A stretch of DNA of 64,000 nt from Sphingomonadales bacterium (GCA_027490095.1 JAIXYT010000001.1:1-64000); one strand, 5' to 3'; shown: positions 16,191 to 25,406, counted from the stretch's first letter. The notes: generated by a model not told the origin, from the letters alone. Program-made: numbers and translations.

Positions 16191-16859
16191 CTAGCCCGGG
16201 ACCCGCTGGAAGACGAGGCTTCCGATTATCGAGATCGCAAGGGCGAGAACGCCGATGTTGAAGAAGAAGGCCGCAACGCAGTGCAGGATCACGATCCGGC
16301 GCAGGCGCGGCGACGTGATCGCGACGTCGGAGACCTGGTAGGTCATCCCCAGGTTCAGCGAGAAATAGGCGAAATCCCAATAGAGCGGCGTCTCCGTCTG
16401 AGGGAACAGCAGCCCGGCATGGTCGGATGGCAAAGACGCGCCCTCTTCGCCGGGGCGCATGCGGCTGTCGTAAAAGATGTGGGCATAATGCAGCGCCATC
16501 ACGGCCGATCCGAACAGCCAGGCGAGGACAAGGGTGACGAGCGGCAGGGCAAGCCCCATGCGCGTGGGGTCGGCCGCTGCCTGCCTGAGACCGAGCGCGA
16601 CGGTGACGAGGATCGTTCCCATCACCAGGCTTGCGAGCAGCACCAGCAGCAGCTTGCTGGCATCGTTGACCGCCGCGCGCCTGCGGATGTGGTGCGCTTC
16701 ATCCCGGTTCATCATCAGCGTGACTGAGGCGAGGAAGACCAGCGCAGCGGCATCGAAGCCGACCATGATCGCCGGAGCCGGGCCCAGCGGCCGCCAGCCC
16801 AGCACGGTCGCGAAGCCGAACAGCATGAAGAAGACGACGAAGCGCGGATGGGCGACCAT
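16191..16859 (-). CDS. DUF1345 family membrane protein
   Basis: 222-aa inner-membrane protein. Five hydrophobic segments are visible. Family marks are RRRAAVNDASK, HYAHIFYDSRM and the conserved FAYFSLNLGMTYQVSDV, where DUF1345 proteins carry a conserved YFSF-like core. Function is unknown; some relatives look like ion-channel-type proteins. It starts the small operon with the alpha/beta hydrolase. It is divergent from the TelA gene across a 176-bp region containing an imperfect hairpin (about 16911-16943). Confidence 0.85.
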   Translation of the reverse strand: MVAHPRFVVFFMLFGFATVLGWRPLGPAPAIMVGFDAAALVFLASVTLMMNRDEAHHIRRRAAVNDASKLLLVLLASLVMGTILVTVALGLRQAAADPTRMGLALPLVTLVLAWLFGSAVMALHYAHIFYDSRMRPGEEGASLPSDHAGLLFPQTETPLYWDFAYFSLNLGMTYQVSDVAITSPRLRRIVILHCVAAFFFNIGVLALAISIIGSLVFQRVPG

Positions 16860-17035
16860 GTGGCCAACCTGCCACCGGTGGGCAGCGAAAAGAAGCCGTC
16901 CCGCCCAAAAGACCCCACCCCTTGCGAAGCGCGAAGGGCGGGGCCATTCTTGTGGGCGAGAGAGGCCTCGGGGGTGCTTAGCCGGCAGGGATGTTCCCGG
17001 CCGGGGCCGTGCCCCGCAGTCGCCAGAAGGATGAC

Positions 17036-18226
17036 ATGTCTCAGGAAACCAAGCTGAAGCTCGATGCCCCCGAACCCGTTGCCGTGGTGGCGCCCGAGGC
17101 AGCCGCGGGGCTGGTGCCCCTGTCCGACACCCAGAAGACCGAGCTGGAGAAGCGGGTCGACGGCTTTGTCAGCTCGCTGGTCGCACAGGATGCGAACAGC
17201 CCCGAATTCGGCAAGCAGGTCGACCGGCTTGCCAACCTCGGCCAACAGCAGATCGCCGAGGCAGCCGGCCAGTCTAACCGCTTCCTCGACCGCCCGGTCA
17301 AGGCGATGGACAAGGACAACGGCATCGGCGCCGACCTGACGCAGCTCAGGCGCACGGTCGAGGATCTGGATCCGTCGAAGCGCGGCGACCTGATGACCCG
17401 CAAGAAGATGTTCGGCATCCTGCCCTTCGGGAACAAGGCGCGCGACTATTTCGACAGCTACAAGTCCGCCCAGGGGCACATCAGCACCATCCTGAAGAGC
17501 CTGGCCAACGGCAAGGACGAGTTGCTGCGCGACAACGCCGCGATCGACACCGAGCGGAAGAGCCTGTGGGAAGCCATGGGCAAGCTGGAGCAGATGATCC
17601 ACATGTCCAAGCTGCTGGATGCGCGGCTGGAGGCAGCGGCCATCGAGCTCGACACCAGCGATCCTGCCAAGGCGAAGGCCATCCGCGAGACCGCGCTGTT
17701 CTACACGCGCCAGCGCACCACCGACCTGCTGACGCAGATGGCTGTGAGCGTGCAGGGCTATCTGGCGCTCGATCTCGTCAAGAAGAACAACATCGAGCTG
17801 CTGAAGGGCGTGGACCGGGCGTCGACGACCACCGTCTCCGCGCTGCGCACGGCTGTCACCGTCGCGCAGGCGCTGACGGGGCAGAAGCTGGTGCTGGATC
17901 AGATCACCGCGCTCAACACAACGACCGCAAACGTGATCGACGCGACGGGCCAGATGCTGCGCGTGCAGACGGCAGAGATCCACAAGCAGGCGGCCGGTTC
18001 CACGATTCCGGTCGAGACGCTGAAGCAAGCCTTCCAGAACATCTACCAGACCATGGATTCGATCGACCAGTTCAAGGTGCAGGCGCTGGAATCGATGAAG
18101 ACGACGGTGACCACGCTGTCGAGCGAGGTCGAGAAGTCGAAGGGCTATATCGCCCGGGCCGAGGGCATGGCGCAGATCGCGGGGAACGCCCGCGCGGCCG
18201 AGCCGCTGACGCCGATCGAGGGCTGA
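17036..18226 (+). CDS. Toxic anion resistance protein, TelA/KlaA family
   Basis: 396-aa soluble, mostly helical protein of the TelA family. Typical features are the long helical core, DLDPSKRGDLMTRKK and FFDSYK-like segments (ARDYFDSYKSAQGHI), and ITALNTTTANVIDATGQML followed by IQ-type helices near the C-terminus. The family was named for tellurite resistance on plasmids, but chromosomal members are better seen as envelope-stress proteins of unknown mechanism. The ATG at 17036 follows AGAAGG. Seven bases separate it from the next gene, its probable membrane partner. Confidence 0.87.
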   Translation: MSQETKLKLDAPEPVAVVAPEAAAGLVPLSDTQKTELEKRVDGFVSSLVAQDANSPEFGKQVDRLANLGQQQIAEAAGQSNRFLDRPVKAMDKDNGIGADLTQLRRTVEDLDPSKRGDLMTRKKMFGILPFGNKARDYFDSYKSAQGHISTILKSLANGKDELLRDNAAIDTERKSLWEAMGKLEQMIHMSKLLDARLEAAAIELDTSDPAKAKAIRETALFYTRQRTTDLLTQMAVSVQGYLALDLVKKNNIELLKGVDRASTTTVSALRTAVTVAQALTGQKLVLDQITALNTTTANVIDATGQMLRVQTAEIHKQAAGSTIPVETLKQAFQNIYQTMDSIDQFKVQALESMKTTVTTLSSEVEKSKGYIARAEGMAQIAGNARAAEPLTPIEG

Positions 18227-18233
18227 GCCTCCG

Positions 18234-18941
18234 ATGTTGCCCGAAACGCGCGACGCGCTCGCCCGCTACGACGAGTGGCTGGCGCGCACGATGAAATCGC
18301 CCGACGCGGTTGCCGTCACGACCAAGCGCCTCAAGCGCGGGGCGCAGGAAGCCGGCCGGCGGATGCGCAACATGGCCGTGGGTGTGTTCCTGGTGATCGT
18401 GGGTGCCATCCTCTACGGCACCTTCGTTGCACCGCTGGCCTTTGCGGGCGTGGTGGCGACGGCCATGCTGGCGATGTGCGTGATGGTGCTGATGGCGAGC
18501 CTGCCGGCCTCCCGCCGTGTCGTTCCGAAGCTGGAGAAGCTGCCCGAGGCCCCGCTTTCGCAACTCCCCTTGCACGTGGAAGGCTGGCTGGAGGCGCAGC
18601 GCCCCGCGCTGCCGGCCCCCGCCGCCCGCGAGGTGGACCGGATCATGGCCCAGCTCGACAAGTTGGCGCCTGAGTTGCAGCGGATGGACCCGGCGACACC
18701 GGAAGCCGACGAGGCGCGGCGGCTGCTTTCCGATCATCTGCCCCGGCTGGTGAAGAGCTACGCCGAAGTGCCGGTGACGCACCGCACCTCGGCCGAGGCG
18801 CAGGCCCATTTCCGTGACGGGCTGAAGGTGGTGGGCAGCGAGATCGACCGGCTGACGAGCGACCTCGCGCGCGAACGGCTGAAGGCGCTGGAGATCGAGG
18901 GGCGGTTCCTCGAAAGCCGCTACGGGGTAAAGAAGGACTGA
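18234..18941 (+). CDS. XpaC-like membrane protein, probable TelA partner
   Basis: 235-aa protein with a short cytosolic N-terminus, two membrane helices (about residues 47-85) and a long helical C-terminal domain ending FLESRYGVKKD. The layout and the position right after telA match XpaC-type proteins (5-bromo-4-chloroindolyl phosphate hydrolysis family), which often pair with TelA. Recognition rests on layout and context more than on motif, so the family call is moderate. Enzymatic activity is not implied. Confidence 0.65.
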   Translation: MLPETRDALARYDEWLARTMKSPDAVAVTTKRLKRGAQEAGRRMRNMAVGVFLVIVGAILYGTFVAPLAFAGVVATAMLAMCVMVLMASLPASRRVVPKLEKLPEAPLSQLPLHVEGWLEAQRPALPAPAAREVDRIMAQLDKLAPELQRMDPATPEADEARRLLSDHLPRLVKSYAEVPVTHRTSAEAQAHFRDGLKVVGSEIDRLTSDLARERLKALEIEGRFLESRYGVKKD

Positions 18942-19015
18942 CTGTCAGCACCGTCAGTTGCGCTGGACGCGCCCCACGGGCTTTGTACCCCCCACGGAGC
19001 GAGGGAGCGCGTCAC

Positions 19016-19774
19016 ATGGATCTGGGACTCAAAGGGCTTAAGGTCATCCTGAGCGGCGGCAGCCGCGGCACCGGGCGGGCCGTGCTGGAGCTGATGGCAG
19101 CCGAAGGCGCCGATGTCGGCTTCTTCTCGCGCAATCCCGACCAGATCGCCGAGGCCGTGAAGAGCCTGTCGCGGCACGGCGGCAAGGTTGTCGGCAAGCA
19201 GGGCGACCTCAACGACATGGACGCCTATCCGGCGCTGCTGACAAGCATCGCGGACGAACTGGGCGGCTGCGACATCTTCATTCCGTCCGCAAGCGCGTCA
19301 GGCTCCGGCCTCGCGACCGACTGGGACGCCTGCTACAAGTTCGATGTGCTCGGCAGCGTGCGCGGCTGCGAGGCGATGCACCCCTATCTGCAGAAATCGA
19401 CGGCCGGCGCCGTGGTGATTGTGGCAAGCACGGCCGCAACCGAGACCTTCTTCGCGCCCAACGCCTTCAATTCGATCAAGGCAGCGCTGCTCACCTATTC
19501 GAAGCAGCTGGGCCAGGCCTGGGGGCCGGAAGGAATCCGCGTGAATGCGGTGTCGCCGGGGCCGGTGTGGTTCGCGGGCGGCAACTGGGACGGCGTCAAG
19601 CAGGGCGCGCCCGACGTGTACAAGATGGTGGAAGGCACGACGGCGCTGAAGCGCATGGGCGAGGTGACAGATGTCGCCAACGCCATCGCATTTCTGGCGA
19701 GCCCGGCAGCCAGCTGGATCACGGGGACGAACCTGATCGTGGACGGTGGCTACACAAAGCGGGTGCAATTCTAA
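19016..19774 (+). CDS. SDR-family protein lacking the catalytic Tyr and Asn
   Basis: 252-aa classical SDR fold. The cofactor loop is SGGSRGTG, the family C-terminus reads FLASPAASWITGTNLIVDGGY, and RVNAVSPGPV is intact. The catalytic serine is Ser138 and the lysine Lys155, but the tyrosine position (Ser+13, Lys-4) is Phe151 (NAFNSIKAAL), and the usual Asn in the central helix is Asp110 (KFDVLGS). It may therefore bind NAD(P)H without ordinary oxidoreductase chemistry. GAGGGAG precedes the ATG at 19016. It stands alone; function unknown. Confidence 0.83.
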   Translation: MDLGLKGLKVILSGGSRGTGRAVLELMAAEGADVGFFSRNPDQIAEAVKSLSRHGGKVVGKQGDLNDMDAYPALLTSIADELGGCDIFIPSASASGSGLATDWDACYKFDVLGSVRGCEAMHPYLQKSTAGAVVIVASTAATETFFAPNAFNSIKAALLTYSKQLGQAWGPEGIRVNAVSPGPVWFAGGNWDGVKQGAPDVYKMVEGTTALKRMGEVTDVANAIAFLASPAASWITGTNLIVDGGYTKRVQF

Positions 19775-19894
19775 GGGCTTGGTGTGCGCCGCATGGCCGT
19801 GGATGGTCGTCCTGTTTCTTGACGAAGTACCGGATTTCGCGAAAATGGTTGGCCGCGGGGGGCGCGCCCTCCTCGCGCCGTGATCGGTTTGTCG

Positions 19895-21313
19895 CTATTG
19901 GGGCGCACCTGCCCGCAGGGACCTGAGCCAGCGCATCACCTTGTGCCGAAGCTTGGGGCGCGCGATCTGACGCTCCCTTTCCACCAGCTTCTGCATCCGT
20001 GCCAGGAGCGACGAGAAGTCGCCGCTCTGCCGTGCCTGCGCGCCGGCTTCGCGACTGAAGCGCGCCATTTGTTCCCGGACCTCCAGCGTGCGCTTGCGCT
20101 GCCCGGTGATGCGGCGGGCCGGCTTGACCCGCTTTTTCGGGACCCAGCGGCCCTTGTCCTTTGCCTCGGCAAGGCGGAGTTCGAGTGCATCACGCCGGTA
20201 TCGGAAGCCACCAGCTTGCGAATTCGCGACGTCGTCCGCTGACAGGTCCTGGACGGCAAGTCGGCCGCTGGAAAGTCCCGTGGCCAGCAACTCCTGCATC
20301 CGGGCCGAGCGCGCGATCGTGACATTGGTGCCTGCCGGATCTTCGACCCAGCCTGGAAGCCATGCGTCGCCGATGGAGATGTCGGCCGTCTCGCCGACGA
20401 CGTCATCGCAATAGCTGCAGGCGTTGAGCCGAAACCAACCCTGGCCCCAGTCCCTGCCGGCCAGCTTCGACATGGGACGGACAGTCCTCTCGCCGTTGCG
20501 GCCCGTTGCGGCCATGGCGTAGGAGGTGGCGGGCGGCTCCGGAAGCTTGTGCCGGAAATCGATGGCGGAAAGCGAATCCGGTCCTATGCCGACCTGCCAG
20601 GCAAGCATTTCCGCAAAGGCGGCGGTCTTGAGATGGCCGCAGACCAGTCCGATCGTGGGACCGATTGCAGAGGCCACGCGGGGGTCCTGCAGCGCCAGGC
20701 GACGGATGGCCTTTATGAAGCACGGCAGCGCGATTATCGCAAATCGTTCGCCGGGCCTCGACAGGATCTGGGAAAGCACGGCCGAGAGCTCGACCGGATA
20801 ATAGTGGGACTTGGACCCCTTCGACAGCTGTTCGACCGAGCGCGACACGGCAAAGTGGAAAAGCGGCGAGTCGATTGCATTGGCGCCGGGATCACGGGCA
20901 ACAGGCTGGACGTGAATGACGCCGTCCACGTCGCCGTCTTCGAGAAGGCGGGCTGCGATCCAGCTCGTAAGCCCGCCGGAGCTGCCGCGGTCGCGGAAAC
21001 CGGCCTCTGCGACATGGCCGACGTAGCAGGATGCATGGCGGCCTATGGCCGGGTGTTTCTGCAGCTCCGGGTACAGACGGTCCGCAATGGCATCCTCGTC
21101 GGGGCCGGCCGACGAGAACGGGCATGCACGCGAGGCCAACGCGAGATCGGCTTCCGAGGCGGCATCGATATCCGGAAGATAGCGACCATCCGGCTCGAAC
21201 CGCATGCTGATACGGCCTTGGCTTGCCACCGCACAGCCTCCGCACCCGCTGCAGAAGTCGCCGCTCACGACCTTTCGAAATTCGTCGGCAGCTGCGGTCA
21301 GGTCAGCGGTCAT
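19895..21313 (-). CDS. Fe-S protein of the coenzyme F420 hydrogenase/dehydrogenase beta-subunit family (polysaccharide-locus type)
   Basis: 472-aa cytosolic protein. The N-terminus has a ferredoxin-like set C21-x2-C24-x2-C27 and C64-Pro. Next is the FrhB/FdhB N-domain (RDRGSSGGLTSWIA and LPCFIKAIRRL), then the C-domain with NACSYCDDVVGETADISIGDAW. Lys/Arg-rich helices end the protein. Bacteria of this type do not make F420, so the name is historical. Homologues are common in capsule and exopolysaccharide loci beside pyruvyl transferases, as here. A flavin-dependent redox step on sugar or carrier is possible. It follows the GT2 gene on the same strand. Confidence 0.82.
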   Translation of the reverse strand: MTADLTAAADEFRKVVSGDFCSGCGGCAVASQGRISMRFEPDGRYLPDIDAASEADLALASRACPFSSAGPDEDAIADRLYPELQKHPAIGRHASCYVGHVAEAGFRDRGSSGGLTSWIAARLLEDGDVDGVIHVQPVARDPGANAIDSPLFHFAVSRSVEQLSKGSKSHYYPVELSAVLSQILSRPGERFAIIALPCFIKAIRRLALQDPRVASAIGPTIGLVCGHLKTAAFAEMLAWQVGIGPDSLSAIDFRHKLPEPPATSYAMAATGRNGERTVRPMSKLAGRDWGQGWFRLNACSYCDDVVGETADISIGDAWLPGWVEDPAGTNVTIARSARMQELLATGLSSGRLAVQDLSADDVANSQAGGFRYRRDALELRLAEAKDKGRWVPKKRVKPARRITGQRKRTLEVREQMARFSREAGAQARQSGDFSSLLARMQKLVERERQIARPKLRHKVMRWLRSLRAGAPQ

Positions 21314-21385
21314 GCGACCCCGGCAATCCAGGAGAGAGCCATCCGTGGCGGGTTGGCCCGACGGGTGCCGGTTGCAATAGCGCCG

Positions 21386-22342
21386 TCATGCATCGCGCGA
21401 GGACCCGAGAGAAATGGAGCCCCGGCCCGAATTCATCACCACCGGGGCGGAATCCCCCCGCCATTTGCTGTGCAGATAGTGCCGGAAGCCCGCCAACATC
21501 GGTTTGCGCATGGACTGGGGCATCTGGCGCAGCTTGAGCAAGAAACGGGCCGGGGTGTCGAGCCGCCAATGGTCCGTCATGATCTTGGCGTAGCCGGCGC
21601 CGGTTCCGAAGCAATAATAGTCCATGCGGGCGGCTGCCTCTTCAGCCGTTCGCCCATGGTCGTGACTGACGGTCGGTCCGGGGAAATAGCCGCCGGAAAA
21701 GCCCGCGTAAGAGGCGCGAACCGCAATCTCCCAATCCTCGCCGGCATAGAGAACGCCCGAGCCGAACCGGGGATCAAAGGCCCCTCCCCTTTCGAGGCAT
21801 GCGCGCGAGAAGGCCATGTTGGACCCCTGCATGAAACCGGACAGCACGAAACGGCCGGAGCCGATGATCCGCTCCTGCGGGTCGTCGCGGAAGAAGCCCG
21901 GCAGCCTGTTGTGGCTGCCATGCGGCAGGACCCGGCCGGTGCCATAGCCAAGCCCGGGCCGCTGGAACACACCCAGCCATTGCCGGACAAGATCGGGCGC
22001 GGGATAGCAATCATCGTCGATGAAGATCAGCAGGTCCCCGCGGGCGGCGGCAATCCCGGCATTTCGGCCGGCACCGTTCCCCGGAGCGGGCTCGGTGACG
22101 AGGCGAGCCGAGTGGCGCGAAGTCTCGACAAAGGCGCGCATGCTTGCGATCGACCCGGCGTCGTCGCTGCCATTGTCGACGATGATGACTTCGAAGCCTG
22201 GCACCGGGTCTATCGCCTCGACGGCCTGCAGGCAGGTCTGCAGCCGCTGGCCGCCGTTGCGCGTGCAGAGGATGAGGCTCGCGTTGCCAGGCGCCGTCCG
22301 GACGACGCCGTCCGGAGCTTTTCGTGGTTTTACGCCGGGCAT
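21386..22342 (-). CDS. Glycosyltransferase family 2
   Basis: 318-aa GT-A glycosyltransferase. The nucleotide-binding strand is SLILCTRNGG, then VIIVDNGSDD, the metal-binding DxD in LIFIDDDCYP, and an acceptor-side GEDWEIAVR motif near residue 220. A C-terminal helix pair follows without clear membrane spans. It would add one sugar to a lipid-linked surface polysaccharide. Sugar and acceptor are unknown. It is divergent from the pyruvyl transferase gene and lies 72 bases before the Fe-S protein gene. Confidence 0.88.
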   Translation of the reverse strand: MPGVKPRKAPDGVVRTAPGNASLILCTRNGGQRLQTCLQAVEAIDPVPGFEVIIVDNGSDDAGSIASMRAFVETSRHSARLVTEPAPGNGAGRNAGIAAARGDLLIFIDDDCYPAPDLVRQWLGVFQRPGLGYGTGRVLPHGSHNRLPGFFRDDPQERIIGSGRFVLSGFMQGSNMAFSRACLERGGAFDPRFGSGVLYAGEDWEIAVRASYAGFSGGYFPGPTVSHDHGRTAEEAAARMDYYCFGTGAGYAKIMTDHWRLDTPARFLLKLRQMPQSMRKPMLAGFRHYLHSKWRGDSAPVVMNSGRGSISLGSSRDA

Positions 22343-22396
22343 GGCGTTGATATAGATCGCCCGACATTCGAGTCAACACGCAATGCCCTGAATCGC

Positions 22397-22426
22397 TTGC
22401 ACTATTCCGAAGACGGACAGTGTAAA
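22397..22426 (+). promoter_or_regulatory. Possible promoter of the pyruvyl transferase gene
   Basis: TTGCAC (22397-22402) and TGTAAA (22421-22426) are spaced by 18 bases. A transcript would begin near 22433, about 20 bases before the TTG start. It lies in the only divergent gap of this part of the polysaccharide locus. Confidence 0.35.
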
Positions 22427-22453
22427 CCACAGTTCACCAAGACTGGATCCGCC

Positions 22454-23677
22454 TTGAAACGAGTATACCTCCAGGGATTCCCGAACTTCGACAATTACGG
22501 GACGGCGATGATGGGCATGATCACGGCCCAGAGGTTATTTGACCTGTTCGGCGGCGCGTGCATCATCCATTGTGACTTTCTGAAGTCCGAGGACAAGGAG
22601 GTCAGCCTCCGAGAGCTGTCGGGTGTCAGTGACGGCGCGATCCAGCCCTATGTGCCGGAGCTTCGGTTCGGCCAGAAGATCGGACGCAAGCAGCTTCTGG
22701 GCATTGCTGCCAAGAAGCGCGCAACACACGATGCCGATCTGATCGTCGTGCTGGGCGGAGACGATATCTCTGAATATTATGACGTTCGCATCTGGAAGCA
22801 GATCGCCAATCTCTGGACGCTTACTCGGGATGCGCCGACGATCCTGCTGGGGCAGACGCTGGGGCCGTTCGACCGGCGCGCAAACCTGGCAGCTGCACGG
22901 CTGTTCTTTCCGGGCATGCACATCTTCCCGAGGGATCGGTGGTGTACCGGCTATCTGGAGGACGAACTGGGCCTGACCCGCAGGGTGCAACAGAGCACGG
23001 ACCTCGCCTACGCTGATCTGCCGCTGCAGCACCGGACTGACATTCGGGATTCGGTTCTGGCGGCGAATGGCCTGCAACCCGATGGCTACGCGACGATGAT
23101 CGTCTCGGGCCTGGGATCAAAATATTACACGCCGGACCGCAATCTGTTCCTTGAGCGCCACGCGGCGATGGCCAATGCGATCATGGCGCGGCCTGAAATG
23201 GCCGGCCGAAAGCTTTGCCTGCTGGCCCACACGTTCGGCATCTATGGCGACGAGGCCGAGAATGTGCGTGCAGTGCACCAGCGGCTGGCGCCTGACGTGG
23301 CGCAAAGAACGGTGCTCGTGACCGATCAGATCATGCCGACCCGTGCACGCTTCGTGCTGGGCAACGGCCTGTTCACCGTGACCGGGCGGATGCATCCGGC
23401 AGTCTCCACCTTCCAGATGGGCAAGCCGGCGATCTCGCTCGCCTATTCCAAGAAGTACGAAGGCGTGATCGGCACCATGCTCGGCCGGTCCGACCTCATC
23501 ATCGAAGCCAACGATGCCGCGCTTTGGGAAAGCGGCGCCATTGTGGACGCAGTGGTGGCGCGCGTCGGCTATGCGATGGAGAACCATGACCGGCTGAGCG
23601 CCGAAATCCGTGCTGGCGTTGATGCGCAGAAGCAGACCGTGGACGCGACCTTCGCGGCCATTCGGGCGCTGGTCTGA
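22454..23677 (+). CDS. Polysaccharide pyruvyl transferase family protein
   Basis: 407-aa enzyme of the PS_pyruv_trans family, which places pyruvate ketals on surface sugars using phosphoenolpyruvate. It opens with the family strand VYLQGFPNFDNYGTAMMG, has LIVVLGGDDISEYY and TILLGQTLGPFD in the middle, and ends with the GRMHPAVSTFQMGKPAISLAY block. The start is probably TTG at 22454, since the frame continues upstream through low-quality sequence and no ATG or GTG fits. It is oriented against the Wzx gene downstream and divergent from the GT2 gene. Pairing with the Fe-S protein is a recurrent context. Confidence 0.82.
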   Translation: MKRVYLQGFPNFDNYGTAMMGMITAQRLFDLFGGACIIHCDFLKSEDKEVSLRELSGVSDGAIQPYVPELRFGQKIGRKQLLGIAAKKRATHDADLIVVLGGDDISEYYDVRIWKQIANLWTLTRDAPTILLGQTLGPFDRRANLAAARLFFPGMHIFPRDRWCTGYLEDELGLTRRVQQSTDLAYADLPLQHRTDIRDSVLAANGLQPDGYATMIVSGLGSKYYTPDRNLFLERHAAMANAIMARPEMAGRKLCLLAHTFGIYGDEAENVRAVHQRLAPDVAQRTVLVTDQIMPTRARFVLGNGLFTVTGRMHPAVSTFQMGKPAISLAYSKKYEGVIGTMLGRSDLIIEANDAALWESGAIVDAVVARVGYAMENHDRLSAEIRAGVDAQKQTVDATFAAIRALV

Positions 23678-23719
23678 TGGTATCGGCTCAGATGTGGCCC
23701 TGTCCGCCGGACCCGATGG

Positions 23720-25252
23720 TCACCTGCGGGTGACCTGTGCGATAAGCTCGAGGATGCGCTGTTCTGCGCCGGCAGGTCGGCCCGACAGGGTCCAGAGCAG
23801 CAGGTGTGAGGTCGCGTAGGCGACAGCCCCGAGCGCGGAAATTCCGCCAAGCGTTGTGGCAAGGGTGAACCAGGACATCGCAGCCCAGTCCTGCCCAAGG
23901 AAGGGCAGGATGGCTGCCGCCATTGCTGCCGCTGCCAGGAAGCTGCGCCACGCCGCGGCCAGTGGCTGCAGCATCCTGGTTCCGGTGAGCGAGGCGCCGA
24001 GTGCGAGATTGTAGGCCGGGTAGATGATTCCGGCGACTGCGCGGCCAAGGATGATCCCGATATAGCCACCGAGCAGCCAGCCGCCAGTCACGAGCGCGGT
24101 GCGGGCTGCGATGTAAAGGCCCTGCCGGACCGCGAGGGTTCGGGTGCGACCAAGCGCCATGGCCATCCCGTCGACGCCGGCCCCGAGCGCTTGCAGGCTG
24201 ATCAGAGGTGCCATGATCTGCACGACGGGCACTGCCTTGCCCCACCCGGGGCCGAACAGCAGCAGGACAAGCGGCTCTGCAAGGAAGCCGAGACCGACTC
24301 CCGCCGGAAGCGCGATGGCTGCCGAGATGATCTGCACCTCGAGGTAGTTGCGCCGTAGCCGTTCGGGGTCGTCGTTGATGACCGAGAAGGCGGGAAATAG
24401 CGCCTTGGAGAGCGCCGGCACGGCATCGCCGGTTGCCAGCTGGTTCACCTGGTTGCCGACGTGATAGGCGCCAAGTGTCGCCGGATCGAGCACCCGTCCG
24501 ATGAAGAAGTAATCGAACTTGAGGCCGATCTGCTGAACCATCTGCTGGACGAGAAGCCATCCGCCGAACCCGAAGAGCTCGCGCCAGCGGGCAAGCGACA
24601 GGCCGGGTCGACCGGGGACCCGCCACCAGCTGAGCGTGAGCATGGCAATGGCCTGAACCAGGTTTCCGCCGATCAGCGCCCAGTAGCTGCGGAAGAGGAG
24701 GGCAAGCGCGATCGACGCAAGGCTTCCCACAACCGCAGCCGTCACGCGACGCCGTGTTTCGGCGCGGAAGTCGAGATCGCGGGCGAACAGGATGAAGTAG
24801 GGATTGTTGAAGGCGTTGACGAGCAGCGGGCCGCTGAGTGCCATCAGGACCGGCGCGAGCTGGGGCGTCTCCATGAAATCGGCGAGCGGATAGGCGAGGG
24901 CGCAGAGTAGCACAGCTGCCAAGGCGCCGCGCAGTATGTTGAGCGTGAATGCGGTGTCGAACAGCGCCTTGTCGGGGTTGCGCATCTGGATGATGGCTGT
25001 GCCTGCCTGCACATTCGTCATCACGTCGAGGATGACGATGATCGAGGCGGCGAGTGCGACCAGGCCGAAATCCTGGGGAACGAGCACGCGCGCGAGCACG
25101 AGCATGGAGAGCGTGGAGATCAGCCGCAGCCCCATGGAGAGGAGCCAGAGCAGGCCAGCCGATCCGGCAACACGCCGTCCGAGAGCCGCGCTGCTGCGGG
25201 TTGCGCCGGCCTTGCGCCCCTCGCCGTCATCGTTGGGAGGGTGGGCCGTCAT
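23720..25252 (-). CDS. Wzx-type lipopolysaccharide/oligosaccharide flippase
   Basis: 510-aa polytopic inner-membrane protein of the polysaccharide transporter family. A first helix with GSAGLLWLLSMGLRLISTLS and then about 13 more helices can be traced. RVLVPQDFGLVALA and QIGLKFDYFFIGRVLDPATLGAYHVGNQV are typical of Wzx/WzxC proteins. It would flip lipid-linked repeat units to the periplasm. No Wzy polymerase or chain-length protein is seen in the window. It is divergent from a second GT2 gene. Confidence 0.88.
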   Translation of the reverse strand: MTAHPPNDDGEGRKAGATRSSAALGRRVAGSAGLLWLLSMGLRLISTLSMLVLARVLVPQDFGLVALAASIIVILDVMTNVQAGTAIIQMRNPDKALFDTAFTLNILRGALAAVLLCALAYPLADFMETPQLAPVLMALSGPLLVNAFNNPYFILFARDLDFRAETRRRVTAAVVGSLASIALALLFRSYWALIGGNLVQAIAMLTLSWWRVPGRPGLSLARWRELFGFGGWLLVQQMVQQIGLKFDYFFIGRVLDPATLGAYHVGNQVNQLATGDAVPALSKALFPAFSVINDDPERLRRNYLEVQIISAAIALPAGVGLGFLAEPLVLLLFGPGWGKAVPVVQIMAPLISLQALGAGVDGMAMALGRTRTLAVRQGLYIAARTALVTGGWLLGGYIGIILGRAVAGIIYPAYNLALGASLTGTRMLQPLAAAWRSFLAAAAMAAAILPFLGQDWAAMSWFTLATTLGGISALGAVAYATSHLLLWTLSGRPAGAEQRILELIAQVTRR

Positions 25253-25406
25253 CGGATCGGTCTGCTCATCTGGGGATCTCTTGTGACGTCGCGTCGCTTA
25301 CCACTCATAAATGGGGGAGCGTCAAGGCGCAGACGGGGTTTGCCGTTCTTGACATGGCGAGCGTGTCCGAGAGAGTGGCGGCGCTTCGCCTACGACGGAA
25401 GAAACG

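Noticed and set aside
16911-16943. Terminator-like hairpin on the minus strand (imperfect 10-bp stem, then TCTTTT) between the DUF1345 and TelA genes
   Set aside because: The two genes diverge, so no transcript should end here in the direction of the T-run. The stem has a bulge and could be chance in G/C-run sequence.
19895-21313. A true coenzyme F420 enzyme
   Set aside because: No F420 biosynthesis or other F420 genes are in the window, this bacterial group is not known to make it, and the neighbours are polysaccharide genes.
20549-22453. A frame that would extend the pyruvyl transferase upstream by 635 codons
   Set aside because: It runs antisense to the Fe-S protein and GT2 genes. Family sequence starts at VYLQGFPNFDNYG, so the TTG at 22454 is preferred.
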